A DNA stretch of 22,608 bases from Didymodactylos carnosus (GCA_905250885.1 CAJNOQ010002803.1:1-22608), one strand, 5' to 3'; counted from the stretch's first letter, positions 10,533-21,154 are shown. Program-made: numbers and translations. Notes: generated by a model from the sequence alone, not told the origin.

Positions 10533-10916
10533 TTATTTTTTTGAATATCTAATAGCAGGTGACAATGAGACATCATTTCGTTTTCGTTTTACACATTTTT
10601 CTTCTCCATTAACTAGCATATTAATATTGTTTTGTACATTTGCTGTTGCTTTAGTTGTTGATTCTTTAGTAAATTGGTCGTAAGCTCTATTTAATTCATC
10701 ATCGTCCAGTTCAGTTACAGTTGTTATTGTGTTTTTTTGTTTTAGTGCTTTGTTTATATTATCTTCATAGTCTTCAACTATTTTAGTTAATAATTCATCA
10801 TCTATTTCATTCTCCAATGGTTTTTGTTCAAATATTTTAGCGACATGTACGAGAGATGAATACGATATTTTAATTTCTTTGTTATTTGCTGTATGAAAAC
10901 CAGAAACAGAATGCAT
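10533..10916 (-). CDS. Small protein with a single BRCA2-type BRC repeat (putative RAD51-binding protein)
   Basis: A 127-residue intronless frame. Residues 5-30 read SGFHTANNKEIKIS followed by SL, V and KIFEQ, which line up position by position with a BRC repeat: the FxTA motif (FHTA, residues 7-10) that in BRCA2 inserts into the RAD51 oligomer interface, the K-x-I/V-K-I-S strand, and the second contact motif L/I-F-D/E (KIFEQ). Human BRC4 also begins GFHTA. The remainder is acidic and helix-prone (about 31-100), then has a basic KRKR cluster (about 112-115) resembling a nuclear localisation signal, and ends SLSPAIRYSKK with an S-P site. An in-frame TAA immediately precedes the ATG, and no AG acceptor lies between it and the FHTA codons, so the start is at 10916. 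No OB-fold or helical BRCA2 DNA-binding domain is present in the window. Known single-BRC proteins (worm BRC-2, Ustilago Brh2) are much larger. It could be a genuine mini-protein, or a fragment left from a larger BRCA2 gene; the open frame argues for selection. RAD51 binding is inference. Confidence 0.7.
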   Translation of the reverse strand: MHSVSGFHTANNKEIKISYSSLVHVAKIFEQKPLENEIDDELLTKIVEDYEDNINKALKQKNTITTVTELDDDELNRAYDQFTKESTTKATANVQNNINMLVNGEEKCVKRKRNDVSLSPAIRYSKK

Positions 10917-11289
10917 TTATAGAGAGTTAGAAATAATATCTGGAATAAAATAAACAGAACATTTTATTACAAAAGAGCAAACTAGAAAAGTTTAATATTT
11001 CAACATTTTAGATTAACTTTTTTGTTATAAGTACATACTGTACAAACTACTGTCTATTAATTTTAGTTTATCATCTTCAAACCTACACTCTAAACTATGA
11101 AACTGGTATATTTAAAATTTGAAGGGACTATTTCATATTGTTATAATTCTTTCCCCTAGTAATCAGTTCAAGTTCAGACGTATATAAATTTGTAAAAAAT
11201 AAATCTAAAATAATTAAACAATTAATAATTAAAACTAATTAACTCTAATTAAAACTGAATTATACTATCGAAATAAAACTGATACATTG
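10917..11289. other. Upstream region of the BRC-repeat ORF
   Basis: About 370 bp of AT-rich DNA between the BRC ORF and the retrotransposon. The promoter of the minus-strand BRC gene would lie here, but no motif can be assigned. Confidence 0.4.
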
Positions 11290-12133
11290 AACACTTCGAA
11301 CTGATGAGGTCTGATATGGACGAATCATTAGAAAACAACGCTGTTACAAATGGAGATATGAAATCTGGATAAAAAAGACAGGCAAACGAAGAATATATTC
11401 TATCTGAATTCAACTTAAATTTCGATGTCAGTAAAATTAGTTTTAATTATGTACCAACAAGAATCGCCGAGGATGATCAGAGGTAGAAAATAGCTCATGG
11501 AAGAAATTTTAAAAAACATGCCAAAATCAACTAGATTGCAATTGCGCTACGCACAAGTTGCATTGTCGACTGACACTGCTTTCTAGTTTCTACCTCACGT
11601 AAAAGTTAGAAATAGTAATGACTCATGTTTAATATCAATCACATAGACTTGAAGAACACAAGGAAAGAGAGAGAATTATATTTCCTCTCAAGAATAAATG
11701 GCACAGGACAATCAACTCTTATAAATATACGAAAAGTTTCTTAAGTCCAAACCACATTTTTCGTCCACTTATGGAGACGTGCAACTATCAATCTGCACTA
11801 CAAAGAGAATATCCTCCCGTTTTCAGAAGTTTTCCACGTTGCATAGTTTCTAAATCACGCGACTCACATTTTGCAAAAAAAATGTGACCAAACAAAAGCA
11901 AAAAAAGAAAATTCTCTGCAAAAACGCATAATGTCTGTCAACATAAAAATAATTCCAATGAAGGAAACTCAACAACGACAGCAAAGTTCGGATGAAACTA
12001 GTTGTTTAGTTACATATTTCTGTGATCTGACTTATTATCTAATGATACATTCACCAACAGTATTTGACTTCAATGGAACACATAGTAATGATAATACAAA
12101 TTACCAACTGGTATCTCAGTTAACGTAGTGTTA

Positions 12134-12540
12134 GGTAATATATCATCAAAACGGCACAAATAATTTCGATGGTATGACCATTGGGTTAAAAAAGGATGTA
12201 TCTCATAAATTAGTTGAAAAATTTAAAGATTTTGATAGCCTAATCATTGTTGATGTCTACTATAAAAATGAAACGATAATAATCATAACATATTATTGGC
12301 TACCGTTAGAAACAATACCAGTAGAAATATTCAATCAGTTGTATAAATATAAGAAGAATTTATTTATAATTGCTAATCTAAATGCACGTAACTAAATTTA
12401 GAACAACATTAAAGGAAATATAAAAGGTAAACAGCTTGCGGTCTGAATGGTCATAAAAAATTCAAGAGTCATAAAAACTTGAGAGTCCTTAACAATAAAA
12501 TGGAAACATCAAGACGCTCAGCAGTTATTATCGATTGATG
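12134..12540 (+). pseudogene. LINE endonuclease domain, N-terminal part (broken)
   Basis: The frame reads ...FDGMTIGLKKDVSHKL..., then TYYWLPLETIPVEIFNQL, and ends LFIIANLNARN at 12392. This is the pattern of the exonuclease-endonuclease-phosphatase fold of LINEs: the hydrophobic strand, the T-Y-x-x-P block and the catalytic G/A-D-L/N-N-A-x-N block, here ANLNARN with N in place of the usual Asp (D to N). A stop follows at once; after frameshifts the family-like TSRRSAVIID segment appears at about 12508-12535, where the foldback element begins. Confidence 0.7.
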
Positions 12541-13497
12541 TGGGCAAATCCATCTGAAGTGTCCCACGTTTTACTAAAGTCTTTCCGCTTCATTCAAGAC
12601 CAATCTAGTTTTATAGAGCACATCAAATTACGTTAGAAACTGTTTTTTTTGACTTTATACTATGGTTCTGCATCAGCTATGAACTTCATAGCTGATGCAG
12701 AACCCAAGAAAAATGACTTTTACTCTCCCAGAAAAATTATCGGATTTGGCGCTACTTTCAATGTGAATTGATCACCACCGCGATGAATTTTATAACATGT
12801 TCTCCCTGTTTTCGACAAATCGCTTAAGATTATTCTTATAGAGTGGGACATGATCTATATTCTCTACAACTTTGAAGAATGTACCATGTAAGGTTCACGA
12901 GATATTGAACTTTTAAAAATGAACTATGTTTGAGTTTTATCTCAGTATTTTAAATGTGGGTTTTTGATAAAAGCAACATCCTATAGGTTTTCTTGCGTTC
13001 TCAGTTTGATTATGATTATAAAAAACTGCTTTTCTAGATGTTTATAAGGTAGCTGAGTCCGCCGTTACTATGGTGCCACCATCGTTAGTAGCTGACCGGC
13101 CAATGCTCTTTTTTCTCAAGTAACAGTTTTGTATGGTGGTCATGAGAAGTGAAAAAGCTCAATATCTCGTAAACCTTAGATGGTACATTCTTCAAAGTTG
13201 TAGAGAATATAGGCCATGTCCCACTCTATAAGAATAATCTTAAGCGATTTGTGGAAAACAGGGAGAACATGTTATAAAATTCATCGCGATGGTGATCAAT
13301 TCACATTGAAAGTAGCGCCAAATCCGATAATTTTGCTGGGAGAGTAAAAAGTCATTTTTCTCAGGTTCTGCATCAGCTATGAAGTCAAAAAAACAGTTTC
13401 TAACGTAATTTGATGTGCTCTATAAAACTAGATTGGTCTTAAATGAAGCGGAGAAAGTTGCTGTATTGATGGGACATTTCAGGTGAATTTGTCCATG
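12537..13497. mobile_element. Foldback element with ~350-380 bp inverted arms
   Basis: The left arm (about 12537-12917) and right arm (about 13151-13497) are inverted copies over almost their full length with only scattered differences; the clearest words are GTGGGACATG / CATGTCCCAC-like and TTCTCTACAACTTTGAAGAA with its complement. The loop (12918-13150) is about 230 bp and has no reading frame. The element interrupts the LINE endonuclease, so it is younger than that insertion. Long inverted arms around a short unique centre are typical of foldback elements and large MITEs. No target duplication could be fixed and no transposase is encoded. Confidence 0.8.
12664..12704. repeat. Perfect 41-bp palindrome in the left foldback arm
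   Basis: GGTTCTGCATCAGCTATGAA (12664-12683) and its exact complement (12685-12704) are separated by a single base. The right arm (about 13363-13385) has this sequence only once. About 28 bp at 12656-12683 are therefore extra in the left arm and copy, in inverted orientation, the adjacent sequence. Confidence 0.85.
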
Positions 13498-13554
13498 TAT
13501 AAGACCAATTAATATCACACCTGAGACAACGTCACCTAATTAGACTTGTGAAAT

Positions 13555-13816
13555 AGATGATCATTATCCAGTTCATTTGAACTTAACGTCTGTCAAAATT
13601 AAAATGAATGAATTAATATCAAGTAGAAAAACAAATTCAAAATTATTTCAGTTTATCTTAGAAAAAACTGAACGTTATTGGTATAAACAATTTCAACAAA
13701 TGACAAATATCACATGGTCAGCGATCAAACTATATGAAAATATTCTTGTAGCATTACAAGAAAGATGGACGGCATTCTTCACATCTAAAAAATATAAACC
13801 ATCATTACCACAATAG
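13555..13816 (+). pseudogene. LINE endonuclease C-terminal part and linker (broken)
   Basis: Immediately after the foldback element the frame resumes with DDHYPVHLNL (about 13557-13586), matching the S-D-H-x-P-V motif that ends LINE endonuclease domains. It continues as a basic, Trp-rich linker (ERYWYKQFQQMTNITWSAIK) to a stop at 13814-13816. The first residue of the usual SDH motif is Asp here. This places the foldback insertion inside the endonuclease. Confidence 0.65.
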
Positions 13817-14039
13817 TTTTATTTGTCTTAATTTTGAATTTAGACATCCATATAAAATAAAATTTGAACCTGAAATTGAATTTTATGATAAGTTTAGAAA
13901 TAATATTCAACATGTACCATTGATCTCATTTCTATTTAAAATGAAAGATATTACTCATGCAATTAAAAGTCTATGTTTGAAAAATTCAGCTAGATCGGAT
14001 AAAGAATCAAATAAAGTCATAAAAAATATCCTATACCTC

Positions 14040-15170
14040 GATGAATCAACTCAATGAAATTTCCAGTATTTTTCATCATCATTGGAAAATAGCAAAAATG
14101 CTTCTTTTAGCAAAGGAGAAAACCTCAAAACCAATATCGTTAATATCTTGTATGAGCAAACTCTTCAAAAAATGCATCCTTATTTATCTAAGAACGTGAA
14201 TAATAGATAATAACATTTCGCCGAACGAACAATCGAATTTTCGTCCAACCCATTCACTGACCTCACGATATATTCATATTTAGTTTTTGGAAGATTGTTC
14301 AACAGCATTATAACAAAATTCAGCAGCATTAACGATTTATGTTGATTTTATCAAGACCTTCGACAACATCTGACATAAAGGCCTCTTATACAAATTAAAC
14401 TAAATGCATTGTCCAAGAGAACTCCTGTAATGAATTCAGCAATATTTATCAAATAGGAAATAAACTAAATTACAAACACAGGCACAAACAGCATGGAATC
14501 AACTGAATGAATATGCCAAGAAATGGATACGGCCAATAAACTGGAGAAAAACAGAATGTCAGAGGATACACAAACGTATTAGTCTACTAAAAATGACATT
14601 GAAACTAGTTGACAAAATACTGAACAGCGTGAAGATATTCAAATATCTTGGATTTTATGTCGACTCAAAACTTTCCTTCACCAAACATGTTGATCATACT
14701 TGTAAAGTATAAAAAAGAATGCTTCAATGTTGAAAAAACATCTCAAAATCAAAAACTTCAACCGTAAAAGTGCAAAAATTGATTATTACTCAACGTCTTC
14801 ATGTTGTCTTATTTTCAATAATTTGATGTGATATGACCATTTCTATCAAATACATGTAAGAACAACATCGAAACCATAAACAGACAACTTTTTCGTTTGA
14901 CCCATTGCTGGTTTGATTCTTCAGATGATGAGATTCAATGAGCAGACAAGTTTAAAATAATTATCAATCGAGCAAAGTTATTTCTGATGAGATTTATCGA
15001 CAAAACTAATGAAAGATATCTTGAAACATTTGAGAAATATGTACCACATAAATCATCAAAACTATATTCCATTTATATCAAGTTTGTCCAAAGGCAGATC
15101 TGCAATATATGTCACCAGATGGCAAAATTCGGACAGACTGTTTGATTTTATATACGCTTAGTCAGACAAT
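14040..15170 (+). pseudogene. LINE reverse transcriptase remnant lacking the YADD block
   Basis: Conceptual translation, with stops, gives the typical order: WKIAKMLLLAKEKTSKPISL (expected W-K-x-A...-P-x-K...R-P-I-S-L), then SKLFKKCILIYLRT, NNISPNEQSNFRPTHS, YVDFIKTFDNI (block A with its Asp) and LSNRK. The next segment, TAWNQLNEYAKKW, already belongs to the thumb side of the palm; the stretch with G-V-P-Q-G-S and Y/F-A-D-D is absent, so roughly 100 codons were lost near 14455-14490. FKYLGFYVDSKLSF and KHVDHTCKV (about 14640-14710) follow, typical of the C-terminal region. Not functional. Confidence 0.7.
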
Positions 15171-15250
15171 TGACTTTTTATACACCAATTGATTTTTGTT
15201 GTAGTCAGAGGCGCAAAGCCTAACTATAAAACTATCTCTACTAATATAAA

Positions 15251-16889
15251 ATAAATCAATAGCACAACAGCAACACACAAATTATCGTTATAATTGATTA
15301 ATTACTCTACGAGATCATTGTAAAATATTATACGAATGTGAGCGTTAGACGACATCAACTATAGTGCTTATGTTCCAACGACGGTATTACACAAAACATA
15401 CTTCATTTGTAAAATAATCATATCTAAAAGTGTCTCTCCGAATATTATGCGCTCGTCATGTTTGAAATCATACTAGTTTAAATGATTCATGACAAGCTGA
15501 TGTTGGTAACTGCTGTTCTTATGGAACATCAAATATGGTGATTTAAAAACTAGTCTTGGATAACTAACAAAGAATGCAAAATTAGAAAATATAATTGTTA
15601 AGGAAAGTATATTGGAAGAATTTTTCTGCAAACTTTGTGCAAGCACAGCACTGTAATAATACAGTTATAGACGTAGAATGCTAGATCTAAAGCGTCTTTA
15701 TTCTTTTATAGTTATATTTATCTTCGAAAATATGAGCAGCTGATAATTTCGTTTGGTATTCACCATTTTATTCGATTTTACTTGCTATCTTGTTGATTTC
15801 TTATCGTTGATAGTAGTAATAGAAATATTTTGTTTGTCTCTTGTGTGTCTTCTGAACTAAAGATATCTTGCGAGAGAATGAAATAACTATCAGAATTGAG
15901 TGAGCATGATAGATATTGTTTTGCTCATTCGTTGATTGTGTTGTATGTGACAGTTGTTTCATCTTACCATAGTCTTGATTCTGCATGCAAAAGCATTGTT
16001 CATTGAAGTTCTTATAAAATCATTTTTTTTCTTTCACTTGGCAAATGTTTACTTAATCATTCATTCACATGTGAAGTGACGATCAATCGACGTTGATTGG
16101 ATTTTGTTATTCTCATAATGAATTTTTGAATTTAATAATATTTTGGCATGAAATAATTTTGCTTTTGATAGCCATACATTCTAAGTTTAACAAGAGCATG
16201 TATAGAAACTGCATAACTTGTGCCTTCGGACCATGTGATTCAAATTATAAATATTCATTATTGTATGAATGCTGATCATCAGTGGCTATTTATTGCGGTG
16301 ATAGCATCGCATTTTTTTAACCGTGCAAATCGACAAATGTTGAAAATATAATTGTATTACACTAAACGAAATTTTATTATCAATTATTTGCTCATAGTGA
16401 TATCTATTAAATTTCGGTTTTTTTAACATCCTCATTGGTCAAAGTATAAATTAGAGCTGAATGAAATTTATATGTTTATGATCAGTTTTTCGTTAAATTC
16501 CATGCAGAAATGTAAATCCAAGACATTTTTCAAATAATCCATTTGTTTTGTATCCATTCATTAATAAATCATATATAATCCTATCATGGTTTAATGTTTT
16601 AAAAAATATGTGTTCTACTTTTTATATTTGAGCATGAGTTGTTACAACAACATATTTCTTACAACAACTATTCATTTTATAAATTTTGTAATAAAAAACG
16701 TGAAAGAGCTGATCTAACACAATAATCATTTAAATTACATAGCTACATGATATCTGAAAGTTCGCAAAAGTCAAAAATATTATTTGCTCGGCTAAAACGT
16801 ATCTGTACTAAAAATTTTGAATAAGAAACTTCTTTTTTTCTATATATAAAAACAATTTTAAAACAACTTTTATTCAAACTCTCTCCATT
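15251..16889. other. Intergenic AT-rich stretch between the LINE and the CISD3-like gene
   Basis: Apart from LINE tail-like sequence at the left edge, I see no gene, TIR pair or RNA gene. Two short open frames (15801-15986 minus, 16093-16275 plus) show no family features. Confidence 0.4.
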
Positions 16890-16895
16890 TTTATT
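16890..16895 (-). terminator. Candidate polyadenylation signal of the CISD3-like gene
   Basis: AATAAA on the minus strand about 60 nt downstream of the stop at 16955-16957, with a second copy near 16868-16873. Confidence 0.45.
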
Positions 16896-16954
16896 AGAAA
16901 AAAACAACTAACCTATAAATACAAATCGTACTTTAAATACTTATAACAAAATAT

Positions 16955-17440
16955 CTAATTTTTAATTGCATCCTGTTTCTGTACAATATCAAGTCTATGT
17001 GTTCCATCACAAAATGGTCGTTGTTTAGTTTGTTTACAATTACAAAACCATACATCTTTTGTTTCATCGGCCACCCATTTAATTGGTCGATATTTTGGTG
17101 AATTTTTTACGTGTAAATAATGTCCCCAAACATGTTTATGACTTCCATCACAAAATGGTTGTGCATGTGACCAACCACATGTACACCATAAATATGCTCG
17201 TCCTTTTACAACTTGCATTTTAAACGGAATTTTTTCATAGACACGTCCAATGGGCGGACCATCAGTAGAATATTCATCAATAAATCGAGGACGTTCAAGT
17301 GGTAAAGCGATCTTTTCTTCATGAGTATCAGGTAATGTAATAACTTTTTGATTTAAATCAGGATATTGAACAGTACGCCAGTGACAACGAACAAGATATT
17401 TTGATACAGGTTGAATATCAAATAATTTTCGAGTCAACAT
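16955..17440 (-). CDS. CISD3: CISD3-like protein with two CDGSH iron-sulfur domains (mitochondrial NEET type)
   Basis: 161 residues in one coding exon. Two NEET motifs are present: C86-x-C88, C97 and H101 in WCTCGWSHAQPFCDGSH, and C133-x-C135, C144 and H148 in FCNCKQTKQRPFCDGTH. Each gives the 3Cys-1His set that holds one 2Fe-2S cluster. Two CDGSH domains in one chain without a membrane anchor is the mark of CISD3 (MiNT), a soluble mitochondrial matrix protein, as opposed to single-domain CISD1/2. The start MLTRKLFDIQPVSKYLVRCHWR is basic and hydroxylated/hydrophobic without acidic residues except D8, compatible with a mitochondrial presequence. I chose the ATG at 17440 because a splice acceptor (TATAG) lies two bases upstream; the 5 codons before it belong to the intron. 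A likely 5' UTR exon ends at 17572, with intron 17443-17571 (GTAAGT donor); that exon has a stop in the linked frame. It is somewhat longer than human CISD3 (127 residues), mainly by an insert at about 25-75. Confidence 0.9.
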   Translation of the reverse strand: MLTRKLFDIQPVSKYLVRCHWRTVQYPDLNQKVITLPDTHEEKIALPLERPRFIDEYSTDGPPIGRVYEKIPFKMQVVKGRAYLWCTCGWSHAQPFCDGSHKHVWGHYLHVKNSPKYRPIKWVADETKDVWFCNCKQTKQRPFCDGTHRLDIVQKQDAIKN

Positions 17441-17571
17441 ATCTATAAAATACACAAGACAATAATGGCAAAAAACTACAACACTTTTTCCATATGTCTT
17501 TAAAAGATTAAATTATTAAAAAAACATGTGTATATAGACTGAAAATTTGATAAATCCTGCCCATTACTTAC

Positions 17572-18274
17572 CGGAAAATTTGTTAATAGAGTAGCGCTTG
17601 TTTTAAATCTCTCCTCACTCGGTGAGTATATCGCATGACCTTCTTTTATAGTTCCACTCGTCAAGTTTCAACAAACTAAGATCTACAAAAATATTACATA
17701 TCTTTTTTCACATTACTTTCTTCATTTGTTTGCTAGAATCACAGCTCATAACGAGCAAATTATCTTTGGAAATTCTTAACTAGATACAACGGCGAACTAT
17801 GCTAAAAATTGAACATGAATTAAATTAGCCTTTAAATTTATTAAAGAATGGCCAAGAACAGAAATATTTTTCTTTCTCGTCGTCATTAACAATACAATGA
17901 AAAGTAAGTTGAACGTATAGAAATGTAAATGAATGAATTTATTTCTACTTGTATTGTGTTTTAGAAGATTAAAGCAGCTTGAATCAAATGAGTGAAAATA
18001 AATAAATTAGAGCGATGCAAAGAGACATAGTCAAAAATAAATAGGAAATTGATGTTTAAAGATATTTTCTTCAGAATGTATTTCTTAAACTACCACTAAA
18101 CTAAAAAAAGGTGGAAAACAATTTTTTTTCTCATAATTTATCTATACTACACCAAAGGTACTGAACAGTATAGAGGAACAAATGAATTTGGTTTTTGAAA
18201 AAAATAAAAATAAATAAATAAAAATCCTCAAGTAACAGAAATTTTAAAATAGATAAACAAGAAAAACTCTTTAT
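17572..18274. other. Spacer between the CISD3-like gene and the aminotransferase 3' end
   Basis: The left edge holds the probable 5' UTR exon and promoter region of the CISD3-like gene (about 17572-17660; a TATAAA-like word lies on the minus strand near 17645). The remainder, including the short 3' UTR of the aminotransferase gene, is AT-rich with no further recognisable feature. Confidence 0.4.
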
Positions 18275-21154
18275 CTATTTTGTGCATTCATGTATAGCAT
18301 TAGCCACATATTCAATATTCTTCGATGTAAGACCAGCCATTGATATGCGACCGTCTTTTGTTAAGTAGATTGAGAATTCTTTTGTCAAACGTTCAACCTA
18401 ATAGAAAAGAGAGAAAGAAATGGTAAATATTGAACTTATTAAATAATTCTTTTAAAATTCAACAATAATTTATTTTTTAAATGTATTTTTGTTTAAAAAC
18501 GTATATTTTCTAAAAATTTCTTACCTGTTGTTGATCTAATCCCGTAAAACAAAACATTCCAATTTGATCTGTGATATGTTGCCAATTTTTTTTTGATCCT
18601 ACTTTCTGTAAATTATCGACTAATTGTTTTCTCATTGTTATTATTCTATCAGCCATTAATTTAACTTCTTTCAACCATAATTGTCGTATATCTTGATTTG
18701 TCAATATTTTAGCTGCAATACGTGCACCATTAATGGGCGGATTTGAATACATAGGACGAATAATGATTTTCAATTGTGACATAACACGATCAACATCTTC
18801 TTTATCGTTACATACTATGGTTAGTGCACCTACCCGTTCACCATATAAACCTTAAATAAATGAACGAATACACTTTGACTATTGTAGAAAATACAACGAT
18901 CCGGTGTCCCAGTTTAAATGACTCTCTTAGTATTTCTTCTACAACTTTTTTTTGTTATGTTCCCAACTCCTAATTATTTTTTCATTAATTGTGTCGTCAG
19001 CTACTATTCTACAAAAACATAAGGAATGTATTTTTGTAGATCTCAAAAATAAAAAATCAGAAATAATGTGAAATCTCGATTACTTTGTAACCTAAAACAC
19101 AGCGAAAGAAAAGCTTATTTTGAGCACGATGACTTATATGAAAATAGAATCAAAATGGACGTTCTTGTATTCCGAAGTGCTGTCATTTTTTTTGCGTATC
19201 ACAGGTTCGATTTGAACTTATTGTTGCGATACAAAACGCGTTTTTATCAAACTTACCAAAAAAAAAAAGGTAAAAATTTGTCTTGTTCGTCACGAAAAGA
19301 GATGGAGCCATTGAACTTTCTTTGTTCGGATATAGCAGAAAATTCTTTTTGCTTTAAGATAAAACAAACTCGATCTCACAATGTTTGATTTTGGCTGAGT
19401 TATAAAAATTTTCATAAGTGCTCTACAATTGTACTTTAGAAATGATGATTTTGGGCAAAATAGATAAAAGAAAAAAGATTTTTCCTCAAGCGTTTGTGAT
19501 TATAGAGAATTTTAAATATAATCAGTTGATAGAGCTTTTGAAGAGCTACAAAACGGCTATGTTATTTGTTTTATGTGACAAATTATGAAGGACGAAAATT
19601 GACAAAAGTGTCTTTTAGGTTATAAACTAACGGAGATTGAAGTTTCAGTATTTTCTCTAATTTCAGAGTATTAGCTGATGCTGTATCTAATGAGAAAAGA
19701 ATTAGGAGTTAGGAAAATAACAAAAAAAGTTGTAGAGGAAATTCTAAGAGTGTCATTTAATCTGGGACACCCGATATATAAGAATAGTTTAAAACTACTT
19801 TAAGAATCATGAAAGAAAGAAATAAAGATTGTCTTACCCATATTTTTTGCATATGATTGCGCTAAAAACATATTATGTTTATCTTTAGCGAATTTTCGAA
19901 CAGCATACGCATCCTCATCGATATTTCCACTAGCAAAACCTTGATAAGCCATATCCATGATTACAAATAAATTACGGTTCTTCACCACTGATGATAATTC
20001 ATCCCATTGCTCTTTTTGAGGATCAACACCAGTTGGATTGTGCTATATAACAAAAATAATTAATGAAGCGTTAATGTTAATCAGCATAGCCATCATTATC
20101 ACAATTTTCTCTCAGTTTTAATACATTCTGTGTACGTAGAGATGTCTGTGATTGCTTTTTATAGGATGTTACCTATATCAAAAAAGTAATCAATGAGAAG
20201 GAAAAACAAGACAGTTCGATTTTGAGAGGTTGAGATTTAGCGTTTCAATAAAACAAAACATTAAACTTCACCTACGGCACAAGCATGGAATAAAATAATG
20301 GAAGTTTCTGGTATATTTTTAATATCTTCAATAGCTCCCTTGAAATCGAATCCAATTGTCTTCGGATCATAATAACGATACGATTTGACGTCTAATCCAG
20401 CATGTTTCATTACTGAAGTATGATTTCCCCACGTAGGATTCGGTATCCATACCGTTTTGTTGCCTTGATACCATTTTGCCTAAAATAATCATGAAACTTC
20501 TAGTCACTAAACTGTTTACTCATTCGAAAAAATTCCACTGACCAAAAATGCAGCACCAATTCTTAATGATCCCGTTCCCGATATACACTGCACAGTGGCA
20601 TTCTACAAGATAAATATAATTATGATCTTTAAAACATTTCTATTACTCTAATTACATACAGTTTGATTTTTAATAACATCTGAATCATCCCCAAATGCTA
20701 ATCTAGCACTTGCTTGACAAAACTCTGCTAGACCGGAGATGGCTGCATATTCTTTATCTAAATTTTCTTTTAGAATTGTTGCCTCCGCCTAAAGAATTAA
20801 AATAAAGCGTTACAGACATCTGACTGCTAGTTACAAAAGATTTACAAACCTGTCTAACTGATTCTAAAACCCACGGTTTTCCTTCATCTGTACGATAAGC
20901 TCCCACACCCAAATTAACTGAAATCAAACGAAAAAATTATGATAGATTTTTAATCACATGATTTGAACGATGTATTACCTTTCTTTGGATTTGTATCACG
21001 TTTGAAGGCGTCAGTTACACCCAAAATCGGATCTGGCGGTCCCATCTCAACGTTTGCCCAGAAGGAACTAGAAAACGAATACGCCAATAGGCAATTGGTA
21101 TGGAGCGGTGAATGATGCTGTTAACACTTACTTTGTTGATCGTGATTCTGACAT
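18275..21154 (-). CDS. GOT2: Aspartate aminotransferase, mitochondrial type
   Basis: PLP enzyme that interconverts aspartate + 2-oxoglutarate and oxaloacetate + glutamate, in the malate-aspartate shuttle. Nine exons (minus): 21154-21132, 21067-20979, 20917-20850, 20788-20660, 20602-20543, 20479-20276, 20042-19838, 18850-18525 and 18397-18275, all with GT-AG introns and exact phase, give 408 residues. Landmarks: [12 protein letters not shown] (14-25), NLGVGAYR (39-46), [28 protein letters not shown] with N193, D221 and Y224 (cofactor contacts), SYAKNMG with the Schiff-base lysine K257, R265 in [19 protein letters not shown], and R385 in KDGRIS (substrate carboxylate). Residue choices ([33 protein letters not shown]) match animal GOT2 rather than cytosolic GOT1. 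The ATG at 21154 leaves almost no presequence, but the frame stays open upstream to the splice acceptor at 21201, encoding RVLSYFKTQQNLLI, so a further 5' exon with the true start is likely. Intron 18851-19837 carries a palindromic element. Confidence 0.95.
18901..19773. mobile_element. Palindromic DNA element in an aminotransferase intron
   Basis: The ends CCGGTGTCCCAG and CTGGGACACCCG are inverted copies. Similarity continues inward for at least about 110 bp (ACTCTTAG, CTACAACTTTTTTTGTTAT, AACTCCTAATT in inverted order) and weakly beyond (GTAACCTAAAA on the left near 19087, TTTTAGGTTATAA on the right near 19613). The 106-codon open frame in the middle (19068-19388, plus) has no recognisable transposase feature. 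The element makes up almost the whole 987-bp intron, compared with 50-270 bp for the other introns. No duplication could be fixed. Confidence 0.7.

Larger units (their letters stand above)
11290..15250 (+). mobile_element. Degenerate non-LTR retrotransposon (LINE) with an internal foldback insertion
   Basis: On the plus strand three zones follow the order of a LINE. First is a possible ORF1/early zone (about 11300-12130, broken by stops, with the fragment NLNFDVSKISFNYVPTRI). Then comes an apurinic-type endonuclease zone (about 12134-12535, resumed at 13555), then a reverse transcriptase and C-terminal zone (about 14040-15170). All frames carry several stops and frameshifts, so the copy is dead. 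The block containing the catalytic YADD motif is missing. A foldback element (12537-13497) splits the endonuclease. Both ends are approximate; no poly-A tail or target duplication was found. The style fits Jockey/CR1/I-type LINEs common in rotifers and other invertebrates; the clade is not determined. Confidence 0.75.

Noticed and set aside
16093-16275. 60-codon plus-strand open frame with several Cys residues
   Set aside because: The cysteines do not form a known zinc or disulfide pattern and there is no gene context.
19068-19388. 106-codon plus-strand open frame as a possible transposase
   Set aside because: It lies across the arms and centre of a palindromic element, shows no DDE-type or zinc-finger motif, and its composition is that of AT-rich non-coding DNA.
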